Shown: in pieces, positions 34,347 to 43,800 of the stretch
Position numbering within the stretch: the stretch's first letter is position 1
How the letters are laid out: the number at the start of each line of letters is the position of its first letter
From: Verrucomicrobiota bacterium
Lineage (GTDB): Bacteria > Verrucomicrobiota > Verrucomicrobiia > Limisphaerales > JACRJZ01
Assembly: GCA_016219875.1 (NCBI GenBank)
Contig: JACRJZ010000136.1
Coordinates: 1 to 64,000, forward strand
Length of the DNA stretch: 64,000 nucleotides
Reading direction: 5' to 3'
Notes under the pieces: generated by a model
Database searches by the model: none
Told to the model about the DNA's origin: nothing
Seen by the model: the letters and a program-made list of their open reading frames with translations, nothing else
Program-made: the position numbers and the translations under genes

Positions 34347-35846
34347 TCAACGCCGCGCGCGCCGGCCGAGGACTTCGTCCACCGCTTCCCTCAACGCGTT
34401 CACCATCCGGCGCGCCTGGGCGGACGTGGTGCAATACGGCGGCATCAGCACGACGACGCTCCCAATGGGCCGGGTCAGCACGCCGCGCTTGGCCATCGCT
34501 TCGCACACCCGGAGGCCGGCCCGCTCGCGCAAGTCGAACCGCTCGCGCGTCCGCCAGTCCTTCACCAACTCCACGCCCGCGACCAACCCCACTTGCCGGA
34601 TGTCGCCCACGTTCGGGAGCGCCCACAGCGATTTCAGTTCCTCTCGCAGGACTCGCTCCAGTCTCGTCCGGGCGAGGATGGACGCAGGACTTCGCAGGAT
34701 TTCAAAGCTGGCCAGCGCCGCCGCCGCGCCGAGTTGGTTGCCCGTGAAACTGTGGCCGTGGAAGAACGTCTTGAACTCCTCGTACTCGCCAAGGAACGCG
34801 CCAAACACTTCCTCCGTGGTCAGCGTGGCCGCCATCGGCAGCGTGCCGCCGGTGAGGCCCTTGGCCAGACAGAGGAAATCCGGCTGCACGCCCTCCTGGT
34901 GACACGCGAAGAGAGTCCCGTGGTCTGTGGTCCGTGGTCCGTGGTCGCCCGCCCCCGTGCGGCCAAAGCCCGTCATTACCTCGTCCGCGATCAACTGCGC
35001 ACGATGAGCGCGCACGATCTCGGCCACGCGCTGGAGCCAGCCGCGCGGCTGCGGAATCATGCCGGCAGCGCCTTGAATCAGCGGCTCCACCACCATCGCG
35101 GCGTAGGCGTTGCCGCGTTTCGTCTGCGCGGCGAACTTCCGTTCCACTTTGCTGACACATTCCCAGTTACACTGGCGGTAGTCGCGCGCGTCCGCCCGCT
35201 CCGGCGACGCGCGGTTGAATGGGCAACGGTAGCAGTACGGGGCCATCACCTTGTCCGACTTGAAAAGCAGCCCGGCGTAGGCTTTGTGGAACAGGTCGAT
35301 GTGCCCCAGGCTGACCGCGCCCACGGTGTCGCCGTGATAGGCGCCGTCGAGCGCCAGAAACTTCGGCGCGCGGCTGCGGCCCGTCCGGCGGGCGAACTCG
35401 TAGGCCAGCTTCAGCGCCACTTCCAGCGCGGTGGAGCCGTCGTCGGAGAAGAAGACTCGAACCAAGTTACGTTTTACGTCTTCCGCCTCACCAGAAGGCC
35501 GGTCGTGAAACGTAAAACGTGAAACGTAAAGCTCGGGGTTGGCCACTCGAACCAGTTCCGCCGCGAGTAAGGACGCCGGCTCGTTCGCCAGCCCCAGCGC
35601 CGAAGAGTGCGCGATCTTCGTCAACTGCCGTCGGAGGGCTGCGTTGAGCTTGGGATGACGGTGGCCGTGCAGGTTCGTCCAGATGGACGAGTTTGCGTCC
35701 AGATACTCGCGCCCGTGCGCGTCCCGCAGCACCGCGCCTCGCCCCGACACAATGACGATCGGCTCGCGCTGGAGCCAGTCGCGCATCTGCGTGAACGGAT
35801 GCCAGACGTGGCGGAGATCGAGTTGGGCCAGGGATTCAGATTTCAA
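34347..35846 (-). CDS. bioA: Adenosylmethionine-8-amino-7-oxononanoate aminotransferase with two repeat-derived insertions
   Basis: PLP enzyme converting KAPA to DAPA in biotin synthesis. Class III aminotransferase landmarks: HPFTQM, DGAYHGDTVGA, IADEVMTGFGRTG (D288) and the PLP lysine K329 in CLAKGLTGG. It is 499 aa, against about 430 typical. Two stretches do not belong to the family: residues 107-127 (YVSRFTFHDRPSGEAEDVKR) are translated from an inverted pair of CGTGAAA/ACGTAAA heptamers, and residues 299-310 (GDHGPRTTDHG) from a GTGGTCC array. Both keep the frame. The start overlaps bioF by four bases. Confidence 0.93.
   Translation of the reverse strand: MKSESLAQLDLRHVWHPFTQMRDWLQREPIVIVSGRGAVLRDAHGREYLDANSSIWTNLHGHRHPKLNAALRRQLTKIAHSSALGLANEPASLLAAELVRVANPELYVSRFTFHDRPSGEAEDVKRNLVRVFFSDDGSTALEVALKLAYEFARRTGRSRAPKFLALDGAYHGDTVGAVSLGHIDLFHKAYAGLLFKSDKVMAPYCYRCPFNRASPERADARDYRQCNWECVSKVERKFAAQTKRGNAYAAMVVEPLIQGAAGMIPQPRGWLQRVAEIVRAHRAQLIADEVMTGFGRTGAGDHGPRTTDHGTLFACHQEGVQPDFLCLAKGLTGGTLPMAATLTTEEVFGAFLGEYEEFKTFFHGHSFTGNQLGAAAALASFEILRSPASILARTRLERVLREELKSLWALPNVGDIRQVGLVAGVELVKDWRTRERFDLRERAGLRVCEAMAKRGVLTRPIGSVVVLMPPYCTTSAQARRMVNALREAVDEVLGRRARR
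34920..34947. repeat. Heptamer array GTGGTCC x4 inside bioA
   Basis: Units GTGGTCT, GTGGTCC, GTGGTCC, GTGGTCG; translated in frame on the minus strand as part of GDHGPRTTDHG. Confidence 0.85.
35466..35529. repeat. Inverted heptamer arrays inside bioA
   Basis: TTACGTTTTACG at 35467-35478 is complementary to the ACGTAAA/ACGTGAA units at 35502-35529, giving a hairpin of about 60 bases. It is translated as residues 107-127 of BioA, a region absent from ordinary BioA. Confidence 0.85.
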
Positions 35847-37291
35847 ATTTCAGATTCCAGAGTTCGCAGCGCCGCGCGCAGTTCGGCGATGTCATCCTCC
35901 GTGTGCGCGGCGGTCACCGTCAGCCGCAAGCGCGCCGCTCCGCGCGCCACGGTCGGGTAGCGGATCGCGGGAATGAAGAGGCCGCGCTCGCGCAACCGCT
36001 CCGCCGCTTGCACGGCTTTCGCTTCGTCGCCAAGGAGAATCGGGATGATGGCGCTGCGTAGCGCAGGCATTCCTGTCTGCCGGTTCGCCGGACTTCCCAG
36101 TTCGGCGAGGAGCGGGCGCGTTCTGCGGACTGGAAAGTCCGCAGAACCCGCAGGCTGGAAAGCCTGCGCTACGGGAGCCTCGTGCAAAGCTGTAGCAGCC
36201 GACGTGAGGAGGCTCTGACTTTCTTCTGCTTTCTGACCTTTCCCCTCTGAATGGAGCCTCCTCACGTCGGCTGCTACGGGGTTCTGCAATTGGCTCACGG
36301 CAGACAAGAACGTCTGCGCTACCAGGGCCGCTCTCACGCCGGCCGCGCGCTCCCACAGACGCTGTTGCCGCTCTTCGCCGGCGGCGGATTGCACGAAGCG
36401 GACTCCCGCTGTCGCCGCCGCCGCGGCCGCGGGCGCGGGTGCGGTAGAGAAGATGAAGCTCCGCGCGCGGTTCACGAGAAGCTCGATCAGAGCGCGCGGG
36501 CCACAGATGTAACCGCCGGCCGCGCCCAGCGCCTTGCCCAGCGTGCCCATTTGAATTTCGATCCGGTCCGCCACGCCCAATTCTTCCGCCAGCCCGCGGC
36601 GCTTCGCTCCGAACAAGCCCGTGGCGTGCGCCTCGTCCACCATGAGCCACGCGCCGTGCTTGTCTTTCAGTTCAACGATCTCCCGCAACGGCGCCTGATC
36701 GCCGTCCATCGAGAACACGCTCTCCGTCACCACCAGCGTCCTTGGCCGCCGCGCGGAACTTTGAACCTTGAACTTTGAACGTTGAACTGAACTGGCCCAC
36801 TCCAGGATTTCGGCCAGCTCGTTGAGATCGTTGTGCGCGAACACCCGCAGTTTCGCGCCGCACAGCCGCGCGGCATCGACCACGCACGCGTGGACCAGCT
36901 TGTCGATCACCAGGATGTCGTCCTTGCCGAGAAGCGCGCCAATCGTCCCCAACGCCGTGGCGTAGCCGGTGGAGAAACTGAGCGCGGCTTCGGTGCCCTT
37001 GAAGTCGGCCAGGGCCTCGTCGAGTTCGTGGTGCACGGCCAGCGACCCGCAGATCAGCCGCGACGCCCCCGCGCCCGCGCCGTACCGCTCGACGGCGCGG
37101 ATGGCCGCGTCCTTCAATGATGGCTCATTGGCCAGCCCGAGATAGTCGTTCGAGGAGAAGTTCAGCAGCGTCCGTCCGCCGAGGTCAACGCGCGGCCCTT
37201 GCGCCGAATCCACGCGGCGCAACTCGCGGTAAAGGCCCTGTTCGCGGATCGCCGCCAGTCGGCGATCGAGTTCCTGGGCGAAGTCAGACAC
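35843..37291 (-). CDS. bioF: 8-amino-7-oxononanoate synthase with about 90-residue repeat-derived insertion
   Basis: PLP enzyme joining pimeloyl thioester and alanine. Alpha-oxoamine synthase landmarks: FSSNDYLGLA (45-54), GAGASRLI, DKLVHACVVDA, ESVFSMDGD (190-198), VDEAHATGLFG and PLP lysine K253 in GTLGKALGAAGGY. It is 482 aa against about 385 typical. Residues 324-413 are encoded by three adjacent palindromic elements and residues 168-181 by a TTGAACT array; the normal fold resumes with IIPILLGDEAKAVQAAERLRERG. Overlaps pyrC by eight bases and bioA by four. Whether the protein is functional is unknown, but the rest of the sequence looks intact. Confidence 0.92.
   Translation of the reverse strand: MSDFAQELDRRLAAIREQGLYRELRRVDSAQGPRVDLGGRTLLNFSSNDYLGLANEPSLKDAAIRAVERYGAGAGASRLICGSLAVHHELDEALADFKGTEAALSFSTGYATALGTIGALLGKDDILVIDKLVHACVVDAARLCGAKLRVFAHNDLNELAEILEWASSVQRSKFKVQSSARRPRTLVVTESVFSMDGDQAPLREIVELKDKHGAWLMVDEAHATGLFGAKRRGLAEELGVADRIEIQMGTLGKALGAAGGYICGPRALIELLVNRARSFIFSTAPAPAAAAAATAGVRFVQSAAGEERQQRLWERAAGVRAALVAQTFLSAVSQLQNPVAADVRRLHSEGKGQKAEESQSLLTSAATALHEAPVAQAFQPAGSADFPVRRTRPLLAELGSPANRQTGMPALRSAIIPILLGDEAKAVQAAERLRERGLFIPAIRYPTVARGAARLRLTVTAAHTEDDIAELRAALRTLESEI
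36058..36322. repeat. Cluster of three palindromic elements inside bioF
   Basis: Element i, 36058-36172: arms GTAGCGCAGGC...GCCTGCGCTAC with an inner GTTCTGCGGACT hairpin. Element ii, 36192-36277: GTAGCAGCC element copy 5 (arms 36192-36215 and 36254-36277). Element iii, 36300-36322: GCAGAC-loop-GTCTGC followed by GCTAC, a short relative of i. The whole block is 265 bases and has no stop codon in the bioF frame. Confidence 0.9.
36756..36792. repeat. Heptamer array TTGAACT inside bioF
   Basis: Units TTGAACC, TTGAACT, TTGAACG, TTGAACT with partial units on both sides; the same word as at 17932 and 18602. Translated as SVQRSKFKVQSSA (BioF residues 168-180). Confidence 0.85.
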
Positions 37292-38663
37292 GGTCCAAGC
37301 CTTGCCACACCACCTTGCCAGCGACGATCGTGGCCACCGCCCGGCCCTTCAGTCGCCAGCCGTAGAACGGGCTGTTCCTCGATTTGCTGGCGGTCTGGTC
37401 TTCGGTCCAAGACCACGCCTGATCGGGATCGAGCACGGTCACATCGGCATCCGCGCCCACGCTCAGCGTGCCTTTCTTGAGGCGGAGGATTCGCGCTGGC
37501 GCCACGGTGTACTTGGCGATCAGGTCGGCGAGCGACAGCCGGCCCGCGTGGACCAATTGCATGAGCGCGAGCGCCAGTTCCGTCTCCAGGCCGGTGATCC
37601 CGAACGGCGCGTAGTCGAACTCCACTTCTTTCTCGTAGTTGCAGTGCGGCGCGTGATCGCTGGCCAACACGTCAAGCGTGCCATCGACAATCCCGTCCAA
37701 CAGGGCGTCGCGGTCGCGCGCGGCGCGCAGAGGCGGATTCATTTTGAAATTCGTGTCGTAGCGCGGCCATTCCGGCTTGGGCGCGTCGCTGCGGTCGTAG
37801 CCGAAGACCTTCTTGCCCTCCTCCTTCCAGAACGCCTCACTGCCGGCGATGGCGGTGTCGGTGAGCGTGAAGTGGTGCGCGCAGGCCTCGGCGGTCACGG
37901 GCACGCCGCGCTGCTTGGCGGCGCGGAGAAGCTCCACGCTGCCCGCGGTGCTGATGTGCTGGCAGTGGACGCGCGCGCCGGTCAGATCGGACAGGAGAAT
38001 GTCGCGGGCCACCATCAGTTCCTCGCCGGCGCTGGGCCAGCCGCGCAGGCCGAGTTTCAGATTCACAAAGCCCTCGTGCATCACCCCGTCGGTCACCAGC
38101 GAATAATCCTGGCAGTGGTCCATCACCGGGAGATCGAACATCCTCGCGTATTCGAGCGCGCGGCGCATGAGTTCGTGGTTCTGCACGCAATGGCCGTCGT
38201 CGGTGATGGCGACCACGCCTTCCGACTTGAGCGAGCCGATGGACGCCAGTTCCTCGCCGGCCAAACCTTTGGTGATCGCGCCCGCGACGAAGACGTTCAC
38301 CACGCCGTCGCGCGCGGCCTTCTCGTGGATCAGCGCCACCGTGCCGGCGGTGTCGATGGCGGGGGACGTGTTCGGCATGCACACGATGGACGCAAACCCG
38401 CCGCGCGCCGCCGCGAGCGTGCCGGTGGCGATGGTTTCTTTCGCGGTCTGGCCCGGTTCGCGCAAGTGGACATGGAGATCGATCAAGCCGGGGCAGACGA
38501 CCTTTCCGGTCACGTCGAGCACGGCGGCGTCGGCGGGGGCCTGCTTCGCGAGGGCCGGGCCGACGGCGGAAACTTTGCCGTCGGCGATCAACACGTCCGC
38601 CAGAGCGTCGAAACGATTCGCCGGGTCCACCACACGTCCGCCCGAGAGAAGCAACGAGTTCAT
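37284..38663 (-). CDS. pyrC: Dihydroorotase (class I)
   Basis: 459 aa from ATG 38663 (MNSLLLSGGRVVDPANRFD). Zinc amidohydrolase of pyrimidine synthesis that closes carbamoyl-aspartate to dihydroorotate. Signatures: DLHVHLREPGQTAKE (HxH metal pair), VCMPNTSPAID, VMDHCQD, VHCQHISTAGSVE, AEACAHHFTLTD, MNPPLR and LASDHAPH. It opens an overlapping pyrC-bioF-bioA unit. Upstream is a divergent tRNA-Gly. Confidence 0.94.
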   Translation of the reverse strand: MNSLLLSGGRVVDPANRFDALADVLIADGKVSAVGPALAKQAPADAAVLDVTGKVVCPGLIDLHVHLREPGQTAKETIATGTLAAARGGFASIVCMPNTSPAIDTAGTVALIHEKAARDGVVNVFVAGAITKGLAGEELASIGSLKSEGVVAITDDGHCVQNHELMRRALEYARMFDLPVMDHCQDYSLVTDGVMHEGFVNLKLGLRGWPSAGEELMVARDILLSDLTGARVHCQHISTAGSVELLRAAKQRGVPVTAEACAHHFTLTDTAIAGSEAFWKEEGKKVFGYDRSDAPKPEWPRYDTNFKMNPPLRAARDRDALLDGIVDGTLDVLASDHAPHCNYEKEVEFDYAPFGITGLETELALALMQLVHAGRLSLADLIAKYTVAPARILRLKKGTLSVGADADVTVLDPDQAWSWTEDQTASKSRNSPFYGWRLKGRAVATIVAGKVVWQGLDRV

Positions 38664-38726
38664 GGGGGGAGAATATCCAGAGGCCAATTGACAAAGCAAG
38701 AGCCGCCGCTAGAGTGCGGCCCGGTT

Positions 38727-38800
<74 letters not shown>

Positions 38801-38908
38801 ATCCTCCTCCTCCGCCAAGCCCGCGGCGTGCGCCTGAGTGCGGGCAGCTTGGCGACGATGGCATTTGATGTTCTTGACCGGCAGGGCGTGCGATGCCAGC
38901 TTCCGGCC

Positions 38909-39115
38909 ATGCCAGCGGCAACCGATGCCATCACCAAGCTGCAAAACCTGTCTGAAGAACGGGCGGGCAAGGTCTTTTCCCTGATCGAAGACTTGGCCGA
39001 GCTTGAAGAATTGGAGAAGGCCGCCGACTTGAAGGCCGCCCGTGAGGCGCTGGCTGAGGGCGGTCCCACCGTGCCCTACGAGCAACTGCGACGCGAAATC
39101 GGGCTGGACCGCTGA
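38909..39115 (+). CDS. Antitoxin-like small protein of a toxin-antitoxin pair
   Basis: 68 aa from the ATG at 38909 (an ATG at 38858 would give 85 aa). Helical and charged (LSEERAGKVFSLIEDLAELE, then AADLKAAREALAEGG and VPYEQLRREIGL), the typical C-terminal toxin-embracing helix of ParD/RelB-type antitoxins. Its TGA overlaps the toxin ATG by one base (TGATG). It starts about 110 bases after tRNA-Gly. Confidence 0.75.
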   Translation: MPAATDAITKLQNLSEERAGKVFSLIEDLAELEELEKAADLKAAREALAEGGPTVPYEQLRREIGLDR

Positions 39116-39369
39116 TGTATCGCGTTGAGTTCACCAGCCGCGCGCAACGGGCCTTCCGCAATCTCACTCCCGACGTGCAGCGCCGCCTTGACCCCGCCAT
39201 TCTGGCGCTGGCCGGCAATCCCCGGCCCCCCGGCTGCGTGAAGCTGTCCGGGCCGGACTCGCTTTGGCGCATCCGTGTGGGAGATTACCGCATCGTGTAT
39301 CAGGTCCACGATGACGTGTTGCTCGTGCTGGTGGTGAACGTGGGGCATCGGCGCGACATCTATCGGTAG
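39115..39369 (+). CDS. RelE/ParE-type toxin
   Basis: 84 aa. Plasmid-stabilisation fold: YRVEFTSRAQRAFRNL, LAGNPRPPGCVKLSG, LWRIRVGDYRIVYQV and VVNVGHRRDIYR, the canonical RelE/ParE end. It could act as a ribosome-dependent mRNA interferase or a gyrase poison; the Arg/His/Tyr set at the C-terminus (GHRRDIYR) favours the RelE branch, weakly. Confidence 0.88.
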   Translation: MYRVEFTSRAQRAFRNLTPDVQRRLDPAILALAGNPRPPGCVKLSGPDSLWRIRVGDYRIVYQVHDDVLLVLVVNVGHRRDIYR

Positions 39370-39536
39370 GATTCCAGTTGAGCGCGGCGCGGACGTTCTT
39401 CATGGCCGAACGCGGGCTGGTTCCATCGCTGGCCAGTTCAGATGCCGGAGGCGTTACTCCGGGCCACATTTCTCTGGCTTCCGCCCGCGCCCGCTGGCAT
39501 CCTCGCCGCAAATCAAAACCCGGCAGGAGCACAACC

Positions 39537-40373
39537 ATGTATAAAATTCGTGGCAGCGATGGAAAAGAATACGGCCCCGTGGGCGCAGACCTCTTGCGGC
39601 AGTGGCTGGCCGAAGGGCGCATCAACAATCAGACGTCGGCACAAGCGGATGGCACGAGCGAGTGGAAAGCTTTGGGCAGCTTCCCCGAATTCGTCCAGCC
39701 GATCGCGGGCAGCGGATTCGCCGCGCCGGCCCAACCCGCCAAGACCAGCGGCCTGGCCATCACATCGCTCGTCATGGGCGTGCTGGGGTGCCTGGGCATC
39801 ACGGCGCTGGCCGGGCTGGTGCTCGGCATCGTGGCCCTGGTCAAAATCAAGAAAAGCGAGGGCCGGCTGGGAGGACAGGGTCTTGCGATTGCCGGCATTT
39901 GCGTGTCGGGCCTGATGCTGCTGGTCATTCCGCTGTGGCTGGCGTTGATGTTGCCTGCGCTCGCCAAAGCCAAGAGCCGAGCCCAGACCATCGCCTGCGT
40001 GAACAACATGAAGCAAGTGGCCCTGGGCGTCCGCATCTACGCCAACGACCACAATGACTCGTTCCCGCCCGCGGCCACGTGGTGCGATGCCGTTCTGCCC
40101 AGCGTCGGGACAAAAAACGTGTTGAAATGCCCAGCGGAACGCGCTTTCGGCACGTCCACCTACGGCTACAACGCCAAGCTCGACGGCAAGAAAGCGAGCG
40201 AGATCGATCCACAGACGGTCATGATCTTCGAGTGCAAGCCCGGCTGGAACACGAGCGGCGGCGCCAAAGACATGGTTTCGCACCACTTCGGAACCTACGT
40301 CGTGGCCCTGGCGGACGGCTCTGTGCAGCAAGTGTCCGGCAAGCGGATGCAGACACTCCGCTGGGACCCGTGA
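39537..40373 (+). CDS. GYF_2/DUF4190 membrane protein with pseudopilin-like C-terminus
   Basis: 278 aa from ATG 39537, preceded by AGGAG. The GYF_2 domain (YKIRGSDGKEYGPVGADLLRQWLAEGRI) occupies residues 1-55. Two membrane helices in the DUF4190 style follow (TSLVMGVLGCLGITALAGLVL and LAIAGICVSGLML). A LPALAKAKSRAQTIACVNNMKQV segment is the hallmark of verrucomicrobial/planctomycetal type II pseudopilins, ending in a C-terminal H-x-G-x-x-V-V-A-L-A-D-G-S-V motif. The role is unknown; perhaps a surface or export component. Confidence 0.85.
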   Translation: MYKIRGSDGKEYGPVGADLLRQWLAEGRINNQTSAQADGTSEWKALGSFPEFVQPIAGSGFAAPAQPAKTSGLAITSLVMGVLGCLGITALAGLVLGIVALVKIKKSEGRLGGQGLAIAGICVSGLMLLVIPLWLALMLPALAKAKSRAQTIACVNNMKQVALGVRIYANDHNDSFPPAATWCDAVLPSVGTKNVLKCPAERAFGTSTYGYNAKLDGKKASEIDPQTVMIFECKPGWNTSGGAKDMVSHHFGTYVVALADGSVQQVSGKRMQTLRWDP

Positions 40374-40416
40374 GCGGGAGCGCCCAGGCCGAACTTAGTT
40401 TGGCCTGAACTCACCG

Positions 40417-40534
40417 AGGGCTGATTCAAGAAGGAGCGCGGGCAGCCTGCCCGCGTGTTTTTCGCTCCCATTTTCGACGGAACGCGCGGGCAGGCTGCCC
40501 GCGCTCCCCTCCGCATGTTCCTTGAATCAGCCCT
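40417..40534. repeat. Nested 118-base palindrome
   Basis: Outer perfect arms AGGGCTGATTCAAG (40417-40430) and complement (40521-40534). Inner arms GGAGCGCGGGCAG... (40433-40455) and complement (40483-40507), each itself self-complementary (GCGGGCAGCCTGCCCGC). It lies in the 463-base gene-free space 40374-40836. Confidence 0.9.
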
Positions 40535-40568
40535 GGGGACTCACCTCGGAGCCTGTTTTCAATACTCG

Positions 40569-40643
40569 CCCGGTCAGGGGACGAGGCCTACAGGAGACGT
40601 TGCTTGCAGCCCGAACTCGTAGGCCGTGCGCCCTCACGCGGCG
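40569..40643. repeat. Short palindrome related to the MITE interior
   Basis: CCCGGTCAGGGGACGAGGCCTACA and its approximate complement (CGTAGGCCGTGCGCCCTCACGCGG) resemble the inner arms of the elements at 12177 and 34161 (GGTGAGGGCACCGGGCCTAC) in inverted orientation. It lies in the same gene-free gap; 40644-40836 shows only a T-run and no clear promoter. Confidence 0.6.
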
Positions 40644-40836
40644 GGCTGCGCGAGCGTGGACTTGGCAACGGCCGGATGATCCGGCAGAACTTTTTTTCAC
40701 AACCGGCCACTTTCTACTTGCATTCAGAACTGGTTTGGCCTCCTATTTCTCCCAATTAGCGGCGAGCGCGTGTGGGTGCGGGTGCTTTTAATTGCGCGTT
40801 CGGTGCTAGTCAGACATCAAACAATCAGCTAAATCT

Positions 40837-43800
40837 ATGCGTAGCCTCAGCAAGATCACCATCATCGCGGGAGTCGTGTCTGCATTGGGCCTCATGGGAG
40901 CCCCGGCAGCACAAACGCTTCAGAACTTCGATAACCTTGGCCGCGTCAAGACCGGCTACATCGAGGCGCAGGGCACCACGGCCGGGGGTGATTACTACAC
41001 CATCGTGGGCGGCGGTGGCGACACTTGGGATCGCCATGATGAAATGGCCTTCGCCTATCACGAGTTTTATGGCGATTTCGACATCAGGGTCCAAGTGACC
41101 GAGATGGAGGCGACTGGTATTTGGTCCAAAGCCGGTATTTCGGCCCGCGAATCGTTGGCCGAAGACGCTCGGCGCGTTGCCCAGACCGTCTCGCCGCTGC
41201 CGGTGATGACGACCTGCGGGGGCAACGGGGCCAACAGCATGGAGTTTCTCTGGCGCACGGGCATCCGAGACGCGGACGGTGAAAACGGCGGCAACCACTC
41301 CGCCAGCATCGGGTCGCCGCAGTATCCCAACCAGTGGATTCGGCTGGTGCGGCGGGGCAACACGTTCACGGGCTACGCGGGCACCGATGGAGTGAACTGG
41401 CCCCAGACGACTTCGGTGGACTCGGCGGGCTTCCAGGGCGGGGCGTTGCCGCAGAAGCTGTATGTCGGTCTGTCCGTCAGCCGTCATCCCTGCGCCACCA
41501 AGCAGACTTGCCGGACTGTGTTTACCAACTACACCGAGCGCTTTGTGGACTCGGACCAGCGGTTCTGCGTGGCGAACGTGGACAGCCGGGGCTATCCGAA
41601 CACCGTGTTCGTCCAGTTCAACCGCCCCTACGGTCCCAGCGCTCTGGCGGTGGAGAACTATGATTTTAGTGGCGGCTCGGGACAGATTCTCAATGCCGTC
41701 AACCCCGGCCCCGACGCCAACACGGTGGCGTTGGATGTCGAGACGATGGACGAGGGTGCCACTTACGCGGCCGGCCAACTGGCGGGGTACAATATTCTAG
41801 ACGCGAACGGCAACCCCTTGGGCGCTTGCAGTACGAGCGGCACCTTTGTGCATGCCCAGGGCTTTGAGAAACGCCGCATTCACATCCAGCACAACAAGAC
41901 CGAAGGTGGCGATCCGAACCCCATTTTCTTCATCTCCACAGCCTACAAGTACGGCCACGGGGCTTGGACGGAAGGAAGCCCCCCGATGGAAGGCAACACC
42001 GTGTTCGAAGACCCGATGCCCGATGGAGATCCGAATCCGCGCAACTGCGCTTCGCGGATCATTGGCGTGCTCCAGCCGCCCGCTGATGGCAACTATCTGT
42101 TTGCCTGCTCCTCCGACGACATCGGGAATCTCTACTTGAGCACGGACGATCAGTTCGTCAATAAGCGGCTGATCGCGCGCGAGCCGTCTTGGAACGGTCG
42201 GCGCCAGTATGTCGCGGGCGACAACCAAGGATCGCGGGGCACCCCGGCGTCCAATATCAGTGGGCCGCAGGCCTTGGTGGGCGGGCGTGCCTATCTTCTG
42301 GAGTACGCCTTCGCCGAAGGCGGCGGCGGCAACAACGGGTCCGTCACTTGGGATGCCGGCACGGGCACGGCTTTTGCCAACGGCCAGACGCCGATCGAGG
42401 AAGCCAATTTCGTGGAATCCCGTTTCGCTTACGGCGCGATCTTCTACAATTTGGGTGCGGCGCAGATCATTGCCCAGCCGGCGAACACTCCGGTCCTTCC
42501 CATTGGACAACCTGCGACCTTCAGTGTGGGCGTGGACGGCACTCCTCCCTACACCTTCCAATGGCGGACCAATGGCGTGCCAGTGGCCGGCGCCAACGGC
42601 AGCACCTTCACGATTCCCGCTGTCACAGAGGCGATGGGCCGGATGCAGGTGAGTTGCTGTGTCTCCAACCTCGGCGGCGGCGTTTGCAGCAGCGACGCCC
42701 AAGTCAATGTTTACCTCAATCCGATCCTGACCAGCGTTGGGTCACGCGGAAATTGCCATGCCGTTTTCCTGAACTTCAACAAGCCTATGAAGCTGGAAGG
42801 TGATTTCGCTGTGCTTCGCAGCAACCACGTGAACGGAGCCGTGAGCTTTGTGTTCGTCACGGGCGTCAGCTACGGGCGCGATCAGAAGGAACTCGTTTTG
42901 AGCGTGGCTCCTAACTTGGTTCCGACCACGAGCACCTACTTCGTCGGGATACTGGATGCGATGTCGCAGGACGATTATCCGCTTGATCCCAGCCCCACGT
43001 TCGCCGCGTTCGTTCAAGGTTCCGAGTTCCCGGTGGCGGCCCCGGCCGACGGCACGCCGGGCAACCTCCTGGTCAGCCAATTCCAGACGAACACCATCAC
43101 CTACCGGCGCTGGCTCGGACTCAATCAGGCCACCAATTCACCCGATGGCCGCGGTGCCATTCCGAGTTTCATGGGTGACGATCGGTATCTGAACGGCACT
43201 CCGGATCAAACGCGGACGGATTTCACCTCGTTCGAAACCCCGTTCACCGACGACAGCGGCAATTATGGCGCCGAGTTGAACGGCTTCTGGGTGGTGCCGG
43301 CGACCGGCACCTATACGTTCTGGTGCTCGGCGGACGACCAATCCATCACCTACATTGCCACGGACGCAAATCCGGCCAACAAGGTGGCGCTCTGCCGCGA
43401 GCCGGAATGGGCCAACTACCGGGCCTATCTCTTGGCGCATGATAACGCCAATGACAACCGTGGTGAGCCGGCGGTCAACGTGTCTGCTCCCATCAGCCTC
43501 ACGGCGGGGCAGGTCGTTTACCTGCAGGCCGACTACATCGAAGGCGGCGGCGGCGACCACTACGCGCTCTTCTACTCCTTCATGAGGCGCTCGCCGAACG
43601 GCTGCGTGTTCACGAGCTTCTGTGACGTGTTTGTCACCCAGGAACCGGCTGACTTCACCGCCTATGAAACCCTCAGTGCCACGTTCACAGTGGCTGTGGA
43701 CGGCACGCCGTCTGCCGCCGCCGGCGTGTGCTATCGCTACCAATGGTACAAGAACGGGGTGGCCATTCCTGGAGCTACCGGATCGAGCTACACCGCACCC

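Noticed and set aside
7418..36792. Heptamer arrays as possible CRISPR arrays
   Set aside because: The period is 7 bases with no spacers and no cas genes; these are simple tandem arrays.
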